A stretch of 43,543 bases of DNA from positions 1-43,543 of the IMG/VR virus record IMGVR_UViG_3300034523_000200; one strand, written 5' to 3'. The notes below the pieces were generated by a model, which saw only the letters and a program-made list of their open reading frames with translations, was not told where the DNA came from and made no database searches. Made by a program: the position numbers and the translations under genes. The DNA is from a virus. Shown here in pieces: positions 30,128 through 38,158 of this stretch; position 1 is the stretch's first letter; every line of letters starts with the position of its first letter.

Positions 30128-30684
30128 GCCGCGCGGCAGTAGGTGAGCATGACCGCATGATAGCGGCCATGATCAAGACCGGCCATGTGGTGGCGGTGGA
30201 TCTGGTCGCCGGCAAGGTGCGCATCCAGTCATTGGACTGGGTGAGCCCCTGGGTGCGCTGGCACGGGGTAGCAGCCGGCAAGGCCCGCCACTGGCGAGCG
30301 CCGAGCCTGGGCGAGCAAGGGACATTGATTAGCCCAAGCGGCGAGCCGTCCGCCGGGCGATTTCTGGGTGGCGTATTTGGTGAGGCTGCGCCAGCACCGG
30401 ATGACCGCGACCATGTCGAGGTCTGGAGCTTCGACGATGGCGGTTCGCTGGTGTATGACTGGCAGGCCAAGACCTACGACATCACCCTGCCCACCGGCAC
30501 CGTGACGATCAAGGTCGGCGCCTCGGTCGTCACCGTTACGGATAACGCGATTGAAGCGAAGGCGGTGGCGATCAAGCTGATCGGTGCCGCTGAGATAGAC
30601 GGCCCGCTACACGTAACGGGCGCCATCACGAGTGACGCCACTATCATGGATGCGGGCGGCAACAGCAATCACCACACGCATTGA
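30124..30684 (+). CDS. V: baseplate spike protein, P2 gpV-like
   Basis: The protein has 186 aa from GTG 30124, overlapping the upstream stop. An OB-like domain (~15-100, 'GKVRIQSLDWVSPWVRWHGVAAGK', 'GEQGTLISPSGEP') is followed by a repetitive beta region and the C-terminal NSNHHTH. This is the metal-binding HxH tip that gives P2 gpV its membrane-piercing needle. It starts the V-W-J-I baseplate cluster, with two small genes inserted before W. Confidence 0.92.
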   Translation: MSRAAVGEHDRMIAAMIKTGHVVAVDLVAGKVRIQSLDWVSPWVRWHGVAAGKARHWRAPSLGEQGTLISPSGEPSAGRFLGGVFGEAAPAPDDRDHVEVWSFDDGGSLVYDWQAKTYDITLPTGTVTIKVGASVVTVTDNAIEAKAVAIKLIGAAEIDGPLHVTGAITSDATIMDAGGNSNHHTH

Positions 30685-30691
30685 GGATGTC

Positions 30692-31003
30692 ATGAGCGAA
30701 ACCGAAGGCAAACCGGGCGCCACGTTTTGCGCCTTGGAACTCGAAAAAATGATCAGGCTGCAGCTGGATCGGCACTGCGACCATTACCGCATGCTCCCGT
30801 TTTGGGTGCGCGTGCTTGAAGGTGATACCCCAGCCAAGGAAATCGCCCTCGCCCTGTGCCGGGTCCTGAGTTCTGGCCACTACGTCAAGGCGCCCAATCA
30901 GCCAAGCAATGTCTTCAATATCACCGTGACGGGCAATGCGACTGCTGAGCAGGTTGCAGAGGCGGTACAAGCCAGCCTCCTGAACTGCACACCCAGTCGC
31001 TAG
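30692..31003 (+). CDS. small protein between V and W, unknown
   Basis: The protein has 103 aa from ATG 30692 (GAGGATGTC upstream). It has a helical N-terminus with 'LELEKMIRLQLDRHCDHYRM' and a C-terminal 'NVFNITVTGNATAEQVAEAVQ'. The latter resembles the 'FNITVAGDAKDPRALANELM' stretch at the tape-measure C-terminus, a motif common near tail assembly proteins. No function is known. Confidence 0.55.
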   Translation: MSETEGKPGATFCALELEKMIRLQLDRHCDHYRMLPFWVRVLEGDTPAKEIALALCRVLSSGHYVKAPNQPSNVFNITVTGNATAEQVAEAVQASLLNCTPSR

Positions 31004-31020
31004 GCCTTTCGTTTCATATG

Positions 31021-31042
31021 CCCGCCTTGAGCGGGTTTTTTT
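31021..31042 (+). terminator. terminator-like hairpin within the baseplate cluster
   Basis: CCCGC / GCGGG, loop CTTGA, then seven Ts, followed by CTGGAGA and the next ATG. It has the best T-tract of the internal late-operon hairpins. Confidence 0.65.
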
Positions 31043-31059
31043 GCACCTGGAGAAACCCG

Positions 31060-31341
31060 ATGGCAACTGCAAAAGATGACAAGAAACCCGCAACCGAATT
31101 TGCTTCAGCTGTTGAAATCCCACCGGCTCCAACGCCAGAAGCCGCCGATGCTGTACCGCTACAGCTGGTAGCTGAGGTTGGTCCGGCACGGATTTTTCGT
31201 GACAGGGTATTCACCTCTCGCACCCTGATCATGCCTGATGGACGTTCGCTCCCCGTCAGCAAAGGCCGCGTCATAGCGTTTGGCGACGATCAATTCGACT
31301 ACCTCAATGCTCACCCTGACCTTGAGCTAATTGCGGAGTGA
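31060..31341 (+). CDS. small tail protein, unknown function
   Basis: The protein has 93 aa from ATG 31060. A Lys/Pro/Ala-rich disordered first 45 residues precede a compact part, 'ARIFRDRVFTSRTLIMPDGRSLPVSKGRVIAFGDDQFDYLNAHPDLELI'. The second part looks like a small conserved domain found in P2-like Pseudomonas phages. Function is not known. It is preceded by the hairpin at 31021 and sits just before gpW. Confidence 0.55.
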   Translation: MATAKDDKKPATEFASAVEIPPAPTPEAADAVPLQLVAEVGPARIFRDRVFTSRTLIMPDGRSLPVSKGRVIAFGDDQFDYLNAHPDLELIAE

Positions 31342-31346
31342 ACTAG

Positions 31347-31673
31347 ATGATCGGAATGGATCGCCGTACCGGCCTGCCTATCGCAGGCATTGATCATCTG
31401 CGGCAGTCCATCGAAGACATCTTGACCACCCCGCTGGGCAGCCGTCGGATGCGCCCGGACTACGGCAGCAAGATACGCGGCTTTGTCGATATGCCCGTCA
31501 CCGAAGGCTGGAAAAGCGCCGTGCAGGCCGAGGTAGCCCGCGCCTTGGGGCGCTGGGAGCCACGCATCAAGCTGAGCCAGGTCACGGTGGTGGCGGTTCT
31601 GGCCGGAAAAATCAGCCTGCGTTTAACCGGTGAGTACCGGGGCGACAGCGCCATTCTTGAGGTGGTCGCATGA
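31347..31673 (+). CDS. W: baseplate wedge protein, P2 gpW / T4 gp25-like
   Basis: The protein has 108 aa. 'GMDRRTGLPIAGIDHLRQSI', 'DILTTPLGSRRMRPDYGSKI' and 'AVQAEVARALGRWEPRIKLSQV' are the conserved core of the gp25/gpW family, including the 'LGSR..RPDYGS' EPR-like region. It forms the baseplate inner ring that nucleates sheath assembly. Its stop overlaps the gpJ start. Confidence 0.93.
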   Translation: MIGMDRRTGLPIAGIDHLRQSIEDILTTPLGSRRMRPDYGSKIRGFVDMPVTEGWKSAVQAEVARALGRWEPRIKLSQVTVVAVLAGKISLRLTGEYRGDSAILEVVA

Positions 31674-32515
31674 GCATTGTGGATCTGTCGAAACTGCCGG
31701 TACCGGACGTGCTGGAAACCCTCGATTACGAGACTGAATTTTCGGCCGTGTTGGCACGCTTTCGGGCTGCGATGGGCGATCAGTGGAGCGCCGCACTGGA
31801 GTCTGACCCGGTCGTCAAAGAGTTTGAGCTGTTCGCCTATGAGCTGATCACGCTGCGCGCCCGGGTCAACGCAGCGGCCAAGGCCGTACTGCTGGCATCC
31901 TCCACCCGTAACGATCTGGATGGCGTCCTGGCGCTGCTGGGTGCTGAGCGCCTGGGGGGCGAGGGCGACGACGACTTCCGCGAGCGCGGCCGTCAGGCGC
32001 CCTATGGCTACAGCACGGCCGGCCCGCGCCAAGCCTACAAATATCACGCGCTGAGCGCCCATGAAGACATCCGGGATGTCTGGGTAGATCGTCCGACGCC
32101 GGGCGTGGTGCGCATCACGGTGTTGAGCCGGATCGGGGATGGCGTGCCCACGCCCGAGATGCTGGATGCCGTTCGTACCGTGCTTAACGCTGAGGATATG
32201 CGGCCCCTGAATGACACCGTGCTGGTCGAACCAGCCTATGCCATTCCGTGGATGCTGAGCGCGCGCCTGCACTTTGCCAGTGGCGCCGCGACCGAGCCGG
32301 TCATGCTGGCGGCGCAGGAAGCGGCTGGGCTGTACGCGGTGACGCAACACAAGCTCAACACGCCGCTGAGCATGAACATGGTCATTGTGGCGCTGGGCGC
32401 GGCGGGGGTGTCGGACGTGGAGCTGCTGAGCCCGACGCAAGACATTCCCGCCGCCGCCCAAGGCGCGGCGTATTGCACCGGCATTGAGCTGGTTCCGGTG
32501 GTGGATTATGAGTAG
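31670..32515 (+). CDS. J: baseplate wedge protein, P2 gpJ-like
   Basis: The protein has 281 aa. 'LPVPDVLETLDYETEFSAVLARF', 'ERLGGEGDDDFRERGRQAPYGYS' and 'AYKYHALSAHEDIRDVWVDRPTPGVVRITVLS' are typical of the gpJ (T4 gp6-like) family, slightly short of the usual ~300. It forms the wedge connecting the hub and fibres. It overlaps gpI by eight bases. Confidence 0.92.
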   Translation: MSIVDLSKLPVPDVLETLDYETEFSAVLARFRAAMGDQWSAALESDPVVKEFELFAYELITLRARVNAAAKAVLLASSTRNDLDGVLALLGAERLGGEGDDDFRERGRQAPYGYSTAGPRQAYKYHALSAHEDIRDVWVDRPTPGVVRITVLSRIGDGVPTPEMLDAVRTVLNAEDMRPLNDTVLVEPAYAIPWMLSARLHFASGAATEPVMLAAQEAAGLYAVTQHKLNTPLSMNMVIVALGAAGVSDVELLSPTQDIPAAAQGAAYCTGIELVPVVDYE

Positions 32516-33623
32516 TGCAGATCTGCTGCCTTCCAATAGCACGCCCCTGGAGCGGGCACTGGCCGAAGCTGGATCACCTCAGGGCATTGATCCCGACGTG
32601 ATCCGCACGCTGTGGAATGCGGACCTGTGTCCGCCGGAGTTTCTGCCGCAGCTGGCCTGGTCGCTGTCGGTGGACTTCTGGGAGCTGGCCGCCACGGAGG
32701 AGCAGCGCCGCGAGCTGATTCGCGGGGCCATTCAATGGCACCGCAAGCGCGGCACGCCCTGGGCGATCAAGCAAGCCTTGGCCGCCTTTGGCTATCCCGT
32801 GCTGGAGTTGGTCGAGCAGTCGACCTATTACGCGCAATGGGTCGCCTCCGGCGGCCATGTGCTTGACGGGGTCTGGTCGCTAGACGGATCGGTAACACTG
32901 AGCCCGCCGGATACAGGGCTTAACGGGCAAATCGTCCGACGCAGCGCCCTGAACCACTGGGCGCAGTACGCCATTCGACTGAACGTGGCCGACAGCCTGT
33001 GGTCGCGCGAGCATCAACGCAAGATCCGCGCGGTGGCCGAGGCGTTCGCGCCGGAGCGCAGCGAGCTGGTGTCGCTGATCGTCGGCATGGCGATGCGCTT
33101 TGACTCGCGCATCACCCTCAAGGCGCTGGCCGCTCGGGTCCGCGTCAAGTTCGTCAGCTGCAAGCGCTTTCAGCCTGCCGCTCGCCGAACGCTCGACGGC
33201 TGCTGGCGGCTTGCTGGCGACGAGGTGCCGCTGCCGCTCGACGGCGGATGGCGACTGAGCGGCCGCCCGCTGGATGGCCGAACGCTGACTGGGCTGGCAC
33301 TGGATAACGGGAACATTACGTTTCGCCAAAAGATGCGCGTGCGCTTGCGCATGACGCTGGGCGGCGCTCGCCAAGAGTCGCCACTCACCCTGGGCAATCA
33401 ATGGCGCGTACTCGACGGGCGCTGGGCGCTGGACGAGATGACGTTGCGCGGCTGGCCTCTGGAGGAAGGGGTGGGCCTTGCTGACAGCCAGCTGGATCGC
33501 ACCGCCCTGCAGCGTCTCGACGGCAGCTGGCTGTTAGGCGCCGCGCTGGGCGCTCCCGGGCTTTGGTTCAACGGCCTGGCCCGCTTCAAACATAAAGGCA
33601 TCACCACTCAGGAATCGATATGA
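32508..33623 (+). CDS. I: tail protein gpI-like with LDG-x-W repeats
   Basis: The protein has 371 aa from ATG 32508, much longer than P2 gpI (~180 aa). The N-terminal half is gpI: 'LPSNSTPLERALAEAG', 'LWNADLCPPEFLPQLAWSLSVDFW' and 'RKRGTPWAIKQALAAFGYP'. The C-terminal half has at least five spaced copies of an LDGxW(R/S/A/L)L motif (HVLDGVWSL, RTLDGCWRL, LPLDGGWRL, RVLDGRWAL, QRLDGSWLL), suggesting a repeated beta module. GpI links the wedge to the tail fibre. Similar repeats occur in some tail-fibre connectors. Confidence 0.85.
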   Translation: MSSADLLPSNSTPLERALAEAGSPQGIDPDVIRTLWNADLCPPEFLPQLAWSLSVDFWELAATEEQRRELIRGAIQWHRKRGTPWAIKQALAAFGYPVLELVEQSTYYAQWVASGGHVLDGVWSLDGSVTLSPPDTGLNGQIVRRSALNHWAQYAIRLNVADSLWSREHQRKIRAVAEAFAPERSELVSLIVGMAMRFDSRITLKALAARVRVKFVSCKRFQPAARRTLDGCWRLAGDEVPLPLDGGWRLSGRPLDGRTLTGLALDNGNITFRQKMRVRLRMTLGGARQESPLTLGNQWRVLDGRWALDEMTLRGWPLEEGVGLADSQLDRTALQRLDGSWLLGAALGAPGLWFNGLARFKHKGITTQESI

Positions 33624-33985
33624 GCAACCCCAACGCAACGCCGACGACCCATGCCTATCGAAGCGCCGTCGCCCTCAGCGCCGCGACCGGCGCCGCCATT
33701 TCCCCGATTGCCTTCATGGCGTTTGGCACCAGCGCCCAGGCGTTTTCGGCGGCGGATGACACGGCTCTGTATGGCGAGCTGGTACGGATACCGGTGACGG
33801 CCATTGCGACCGGCCCCGAGGTGAAGGTGATCGGCGTGCTGGCCGGCATTCAGGTCGGCAATAGCGTGGTGCGCGAGGTGGGGGTGTTCACGGCGGCAGG
33901 GGTGCTGGTCGGCCGCGCGGTACTGACACCCAAGGAGTTCGAGGAAAACAGCGAACTCGAAATTGAAATGGTCTTTGAATATTGA
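33620..33985 (+). CDS. tail-associated protein before the fibre, unknown
   Basis: The protein has 121 aa. 'ATPTTHAYRSAVALSAATGAAI' and 'AFMAFGTSAQAFSAADDTALYGE' precede 'VVREVGVFTAAGVLVGRAVL' and 'ELEIEMVFEY'. This resembles the N-terminal attachment part of many phage fibres ('PIAFMAFGTGG...') encoded separately, so it may be the fibre adaptor. It overlaps gpI by four bases and precedes the fibre by 11. Confidence 0.55.
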   Translation: MSNPNATPTTHAYRSAVALSAATGAAISPIAFMAFGTSAQAFSAADDTALYGELVRIPVTAIATGPEVKVIGVLAGIQVGNSVVREVGVFTAAGVLVGRAVLTPKEFEENSELEIEMVFEY

Positions 33986-33996
33986 GGTAAGTCGCT

Positions 33997-36561
33997 ATGC
34001 CGTTAACTCCAAGTCAGAACCCGGTGTTTGCTCCCACCGTTCCGGCGCTGACCACCAATAGCGTGGCCCACCCGGACACCTGGAACCCGATTCACCAAGC
34101 CCTGCTCGATAACGACGTGGTATTGCAGGCCGCTATCGTCGAGGCCAACGGAACGCTGGGCGACCAGGTCGAGCAGCTGGAGAGCCGCCTGGAAGGGGTC
34201 GAGTCTTCCAGCGCCGTCTCGGTGCAGAAGGCGCAAGATCTGGATTGGCTGTACCGCAACAACGTGGTCAAGTTCGAAATGTTCGTGGCCGGGTACACGT
34301 TGATCGACCTGGACCCGATTGCGATTGTCCAGGGCGTCAATGGCGATGACTCCATCGACCTGGCGTCCACAGCCAAGCTGCGCCCTGGTGAGTTCTACGT
34401 GCTCAGCGATCCGACTGCGCTCGACGCGAACGGTGACCCAGCCCCGGCCTCGGCCCTGGTGCAGATTCAGACCGTGCTGTCTGGCGCCCGCGTTCGTCTG
34501 GCGGCCAACCTGTCCCGCGACTGGGGGCCTTCGGCTACCTTGCGCCGCTCCAGCATCAAGGTGCTGGGCGCTTCCCGCGCCGCCGCCGCGCCGGGCGACA
34601 TCTACCTGACGCGCTCGATCAATATTGGCACCGACACTGCAGGTGGTGCGGTCGTGATTCGCCGCTCGCTCAACTCGGGCATGGCCCGTCTGTATTACCG
34701 CGACGGCTACCAGCCGACGTGGAAAGAAACGGGTTGGTCGTTGCGCCGTACCGATGGCGATATCCCGACCGGCTACGCCGATTACGAATACATTCTGCCG
34801 ATGCGCGGTGACGGCTGGCTGCGCCTGGACATATCGGGTGAAGCGATGAGCATTGCGCACCTGGTTGCGCTCGGCACGCCCACCGGCCTAGGCGGCTTTA
34901 TCAACCCGGACTTGCGCCCAGTAACGCCGCTGATCAGCACACCCGCCGCCGCTGCTGCCGGGGTGATGGAGCGCCCAACGCTGGCCTTGGTTGGCTACAG
35001 CTCGCCGTCCGGCAACACGCAGGCGGCCGTGCAATTTCAGTTGTCGACGAGCGCTGGCTTCGCCGCCATCCTGCACGACTCCGGCGTGCTGGGCTCGGGG
35101 CTGTCGTATGCCCTGCCTGCCGCCGTGCTGGTCGCGGGTACAACCTACTACTGGCGCGCTCGCGTCCAGGACGTGGCCGGCTTGTGGTCGGATTACTCAG
35201 CAGTGTCGAGCTTCGCCACGGCCGCCTCGTTTGTGTACGTCGCCGCGCCGAGCATCACCGGGCCGGCCGCAAACGCCACGGACGTGCCCGAGCAGCCGAC
35301 GCTGACCAGTTCGGCCTTTGTCGTTTCGGGCGGCGCGGATACGCACGCGGCCAGCCAGTGGCGGATTCGTCAGGCCGCAGGTACTTACGCCGCCCCTGTA
35401 TGGGACAGCGGCACCGATGCGGTGAACAAGCTCACGGCAGTGGTGCCTGCGGGCAAGTTGCTGCCGGGCCAGCTGAGCTATTACCTGCAAGTGCGCCATC
35501 AAGGCACCGCCAAGGGCTGGTCGGAGTGGTCGACCGAAAGCAAGATCACCACCAAGGCCGCTTTCGCTAACGTGATCGGTATCGCCATGCTCGCCACGGG
35601 TGGCGGCGGGGGCACCTGGGCGCGCGTGGACGAAAACGGCGCAACCAAGGTCACGGACGCCTCGTTTTTCAGCTCGCACGCCACCTACGGCGCGATTCAG
35701 GACCAGCTGGTCGACGGCCAGAACATGGTCAGAGTCCCAGCCTTTTACGTGAAGCGCGGCACCATCGCCTCGGGGGCCAACACTGGCAAGAAGGCGGTAT
35801 GGATTTCCGACCAGCCAGCGGCAGGGTTCACCTTGCACCCAGCGTTCAAGAATGCGGGCGCGGACCTAGCGCAGTTCTGGGTCGGCAAGTATCAGGGCAC
35901 GACTGACGGTGCGAAGCTGGGCTCCAAGCCTGGCCTGATGCCGCTGGCCAGTATCGATTTCCCGACCATGCAAGCCCGCGCCAGTGCGCGCAACACGGCA
36001 GGCGTCAGCGGTTTCGCGCTGTGGTCGATTTACCAGCTGTCGGCGATTCAGACGCTGGCGATGATCGAAATGGGCGGCGCGGATTCGCAAGCCCTGATCG
36101 GCCAGGGCAACGTCAGCACGAGCGCCGTTCAGGCGGTGGACAGTGTCACGGTCGCGCAAGCCACCTGGCGCGGCATCGTCGGGCTGTGGGGTAACGTCTA
36201 TCAAATGGTTGACGGCCTGCAGACCGATGCGTCGAGCAAGTTCAAGGTCTGGGACCGCAACGGTAACAAGTCGTACCTGACCACCACGCGAACCGCTCCA
36301 GCCGCTAACGCCTACCCGGTGACCATGGCCGAGGACGCTGGCGTCGATTACGACCTGCGCGACATCTTTGCACCTGCCACGGTTGATGCGACGGCCAGCA
36401 ATGGCAGCTATGGCGACTACTTCTATCAGGGCGCCAATGCCGTGGCGTATCACGGTGGCTACTACGGCTCCGGCTCGGTCGCCGGGCTGTTCTTTCTGTA
36501 CGTCTACATCGCCGCGTCGCACGCGATCACGATCGTTGGCGGCCGCCTCGCGAAGGTGTAA
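33997..36561 (+). CDS. tail fibre, DGR-2 variable protein
   Basis: The protein has 854 aa. The N-terminal ~70 residues include a coiled coil (LGDQVEQLESRLEGVESSSA). A middle region (~300-525) has two fibronectin-III-like repeats ('TYYWRARVQDVAGLWSDYS' and 'LSYYLQVRHQGTAKGWSEWS'). The C-terminal ~300 residues are a C-type-lectin/FGE-like domain ('VRVPAFYVK', 'QFWVGKYQ', 'WRGIVGLWGNVYQMVDG'). The last ~35 residues are the variable repeat (~819-852). It probably binds the host receptor, and DGR-2 diversifies the binding surface. Avd, TR2 and RT2 follow. Confidence 0.93.
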   Translation: MPLTPSQNPVFAPTVPALTTNSVAHPDTWNPIHQALLDNDVVLQAAIVEANGTLGDQVEQLESRLEGVESSSAVSVQKAQDLDWLYRNNVVKFEMFVAGYTLIDLDPIAIVQGVNGDDSIDLASTAKLRPGEFYVLSDPTALDANGDPAPASALVQIQTVLSGARVRLAANLSRDWGPSATLRRSSIKVLGASRAAAAPGDIYLTRSINIGTDTAGGAVVIRRSLNSGMARLYYRDGYQPTWKETGWSLRRTDGDIPTGYADYEYILPMRGDGWLRLDISGEAMSIAHLVALGTPTGLGGFINPDLRPVTPLISTPAAAAAGVMERPTLALVGYSSPSGNTQAAVQFQLSTSAGFAAILHDSGVLGSGLSYALPAAVLVAGTTYYWRARVQDVAGLWSDYSAVSSFATAASFVYVAAPSITGPAANATDVPEQPTLTSSAFVVSGGADTHAASQWRIRQAAGTYAAPVWDSGTDAVNKLTAVVPAGKLLPGQLSYYLQVRHQGTAKGWSEWSTESKITTKAAFANVIGIAMLATGGGGGTWARVDENGATKVTDASFFSSHATYGAIQDQLVDGQNMVRVPAFYVKRGTIASGANTGKKAVWISDQPAAGFTLHPAFKNAGADLAQFWVGKYQGTTDGAKLGSKPGLMPLASIDFPTMQARASARNTAGVSGFALWSIYQLSAIQTLAMIEMGGADSQALIGQGNVSTSAVQAVDSVTVAQATWRGIVGLWGNVYQMVDGLQTDASSKFKVWDRNGNKSYLTTTRTAPAANAYPVTMAEDAGVDYDLRDIFAPATVDATASNGSYGDYFYQGANAVAYHGGYYGSGSVAGLFFLYVYIAASHAITIVGGRLAKV
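36452..36551 (+). repeat. DGR-2 variable repeat (VR)
   Basis: The 100 bp align gap-free with TR2 (37886-37985). There are 12 differences, all at TR adenines (nine A-to-T, two A-to-C and one A-to-G), changing codons such as AAC to TAC, TCC, GTC, ATC or CAC. The 3' end (GGCGGCCGCCTCGC) is identical in both copies. Similarity upstream of 36452 has non-adenine differences and marks the 5' boundary. Confidence 0.97.
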
Positions 36562-36595
36562 TGGGTCCTGTGACCTGAGTCATGTCTTTGGGCTA

Positions 36596-36610
36596 GCCCG
36601 CCGAGCGGGC
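36596..36610 (+). other. GC hairpin downstream of the fibre VR
   Basis: A perfect 6-bp stem, GCCCGC / GCGGGC, has loop CGA and lies 44 nt after the VR. It may be the DGR target-recognition hairpin, or another of the hairpin-before-gene elements, since AGGAGA and a TTG start follow. Confidence 0.5.
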
Positions 36611-36635
36611 GCCCTTTGCTCTTAGGAGAGCGCTT

Positions 36636-37205
36636 TTGAACATTGAAAATGGAACCCTGACCGTTAATGGTCAGAGCGTAGTGCTGCCCGTGATTCAGGC
36701 TGACGCGAAGGTTCGCGTCTGGTCGGTGCCGCTGGAGTATCGCGAAAACGGCTTGTTTGTTGCGGTGATCCTGTCCGGCCAGCCGGACGAGATCCCGGCG
36801 TGCTCACTGGCGGATACCGAGTACCTGGGCGAACTGGAATACCCCGCCGCCGAGGCGCACAAGCTGGAGGCCGCCAAGGCCGCCAAGCTGGCGCAGATCA
36901 ATGCAGCCTGTGAGCTGGCATTGGCGGCCCTGACCAGCACCTACCCGCCCGGCGAGTTGCAGAGCTGGTCGCAGCAGGTGCAGGAAGCGGCGGCGTTTCT
37001 GCTCGACCCTCCCGGCCCCACGCTGCTGCTGGCGGCCATCGCCGAGGTGCGCGGCCTGACGGTTGCAGATCTGGCAGAACGGGTCCAGGCCAAGGCCGTG
37101 GGCTACGCCACGTATTCGGGCGCGATCATCGGCAAGCGTCAGGCCGCCGAGGATCTGCTTGGCAAGGCCGAAACGCTGGAAGAAGTGGGGGCCGTCGTAT
37201 GGTGA
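36636..37205 (+). CDS. tail fibre assembly-like protein (TTG start)
   Basis: The protein has 189 aa from TTG 36636, supported by AGGAGA six bases upstream; no ATG alternative keeps the N-terminus. 'DGQPDEIPACSLADTEYLG'-like polar parts precede a long helix (EAAKAAKLAQINAACELALA), typical of the Lys/Ala-rich helix in tail fibre assembly proteins and DUF4376-like proteins. It may chaperone the diversified fibre. It lies between the fibre and the DGR-2 accessory genes. Confidence 0.6.
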   Translation: MNIENGTLTVNGQSVVLPVIQADAKVRVWSVPLEYRENGLFVAVILSGQPDEIPACSLADTEYLGELEYPAAEAHKLEAAKAAKLAQINAACELALAALTSTYPPGELQSWSQQVQEAAAFLLDPPGPTLLLAAIAEVRGLTVADLAERVQAKAVGYATYSGAIIGKRQAAEDLLGKAETLEEVGAVVW

Positions 37206-37513
37206 AGCGTATTGCGCGGAGCCTGGCGCTGCTGCTGATGTGCGCGCTGGCGGCTGTGCTGAGCCTGGTGTGGATGTTCTGCGCCGTGCTGGCGAACAGC
37301 GCTCGCGGCCAGCGTCTGGCAGTGTCCTTCGACCAGCTGGCCAACACCGCGCTGGGCGGCGACGAGGACGAAACGATCAGTTCGCGCGCCGGCAAGGCGG
37401 CCCGCGAGGGCAAGTGGTGGGCGTGCCGCCTGTGTCGCTGGCTGGATCGATTCGACCCCAACCACTGCGAAAACAACATCGAGCAGGATGAAGGGAAGCG
37501 GGTCAGTGAGTGA
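37199..37513 (+). CDS. membrane protein within the DGR-2 cassette
   Basis: The protein has 104 aa. A signal-anchor helix (ALLLMCALAAVLSLVWMFCAVLA) is followed by 'VSFDQLANTALGGDEDETISSRAGKAAREGKWWACRLCRWLDRF' and a charged tail. The 'DQL.N..LGG..DET.SSR' pattern is a small phage family of unknown function. It is between the fibre assembly gene and avd, overlapping both. No role in the DGR is evident. Confidence 0.6.
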   Translation: MVKRIARSLALLLMCALAAVLSLVWMFCAVLANSARGQRLAVSFDQLANTALGGDEDETISSRAGKAAREGKWWACRLCRWLDRFDPNHCENNIEQDEGKRVSE

Positions 37514-37862
37514 CGCGCACCTGACCCTGCTAACCAAGCTTGAGGACCTGGACAGCTACACGCACACGGTGCTGCACCAGTTCCCCAAGCTGGAACGGCA
37601 CTTGCTCTGCGCTGATTTGCGCAGCACCTGCAATCAGCTGTTGCGCTTGACAGTGGTGGCATGGAAGCGCCGCCAGAAGACAGCCGCGCTGTTTGATCTG
37701 GATGTGGAGATCGAAGTGCTGCGTCACCTGGTGCGCAAAGCGCACCGGCTGAGCTACATCAACACCCACCGCCTCGATGTCTGGATGAGGCATGTCAATG
37801 AAATAGGGCGAATAGTGGGCGCCTGGGTCAAGCACGAAGGCCCAGCCGCACCCCGCCAGTAA
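37506..37862 (+). CDS. avd: DGR-2 accessory variability determinant (Avd)
   Basis: The protein has 118 aa from GTG 37506; ATG 37488 is an alternative start adding six residues. The sequence is all-helical and basic: 'LTLLTKLEDLDSYTHTVLHQFPKLERHLLC', 'STCNQLLRLTVVAWKRRQKTAALFDLDVEIEVLRHLVRKAHRL'. This is the bAvd-like four-helix-bundle pattern, placed directly before the TR and RT as in BPP-1. It should bind RT2 and the TR2 RNA. Similarity to the other Avd (8926-9288) is low, so the two DGRs do not look like a recent duplication. Confidence 0.85.
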   Translation: MSDAHLTLLTKLEDLDSYTHTVLHQFPKLERHLLCADLRSTCNQLLRLTVVAWKRRQKTAALFDLDVEIEVLRHLVRKAHRLSYINTHRLDVWMRHVNEIGRIVGAWVKHEGPAAPRQ

Positions 37863-37885
37863 CGAACGTAGGGCAGGGGCTTATT

Positions 37886-37985
37886 ACGGTGGCAACTACG
37901 GCAACGGCTCGAACGCCGGGCTGTTCTATCTGAACGTCAACAACGCCGCGTCGAACGCGAACACGAACGTTGGCGGCCGCCTCGC
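37886..37985 (+). repeat. DGR-2 template repeat (TR2)
   Basis: This 100-bp template is rich in AAC codons when read in the VR frame (GGC AAC TAC GGC AAC GGC TCG is the first part). It has about 22 adenines, and the VR differs at 12 of them and nowhere else. It lies 23 bp after avd and 173 bp before RT2. The sequence between TR2 and RT2 contains no gene and is probably part of the TR RNA. Confidence 0.97.
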
Positions 37986-38158
37986 AAACGATTACCGCCA
38001 GAAGGCGTCGGGCTCACGGGCCCGCGTCCAGTGCGTTTCCTTTGGAGCCTCTGTCCAGACCATGCAGTCAAAGATTTACAGGGCGTCGCGGCTAGTAGCC
38101 TCGGCGAATGTGGCGCCGCCCGACCTAATTTCCGCTCTGAAGAGCTAAGGCTTATGTT

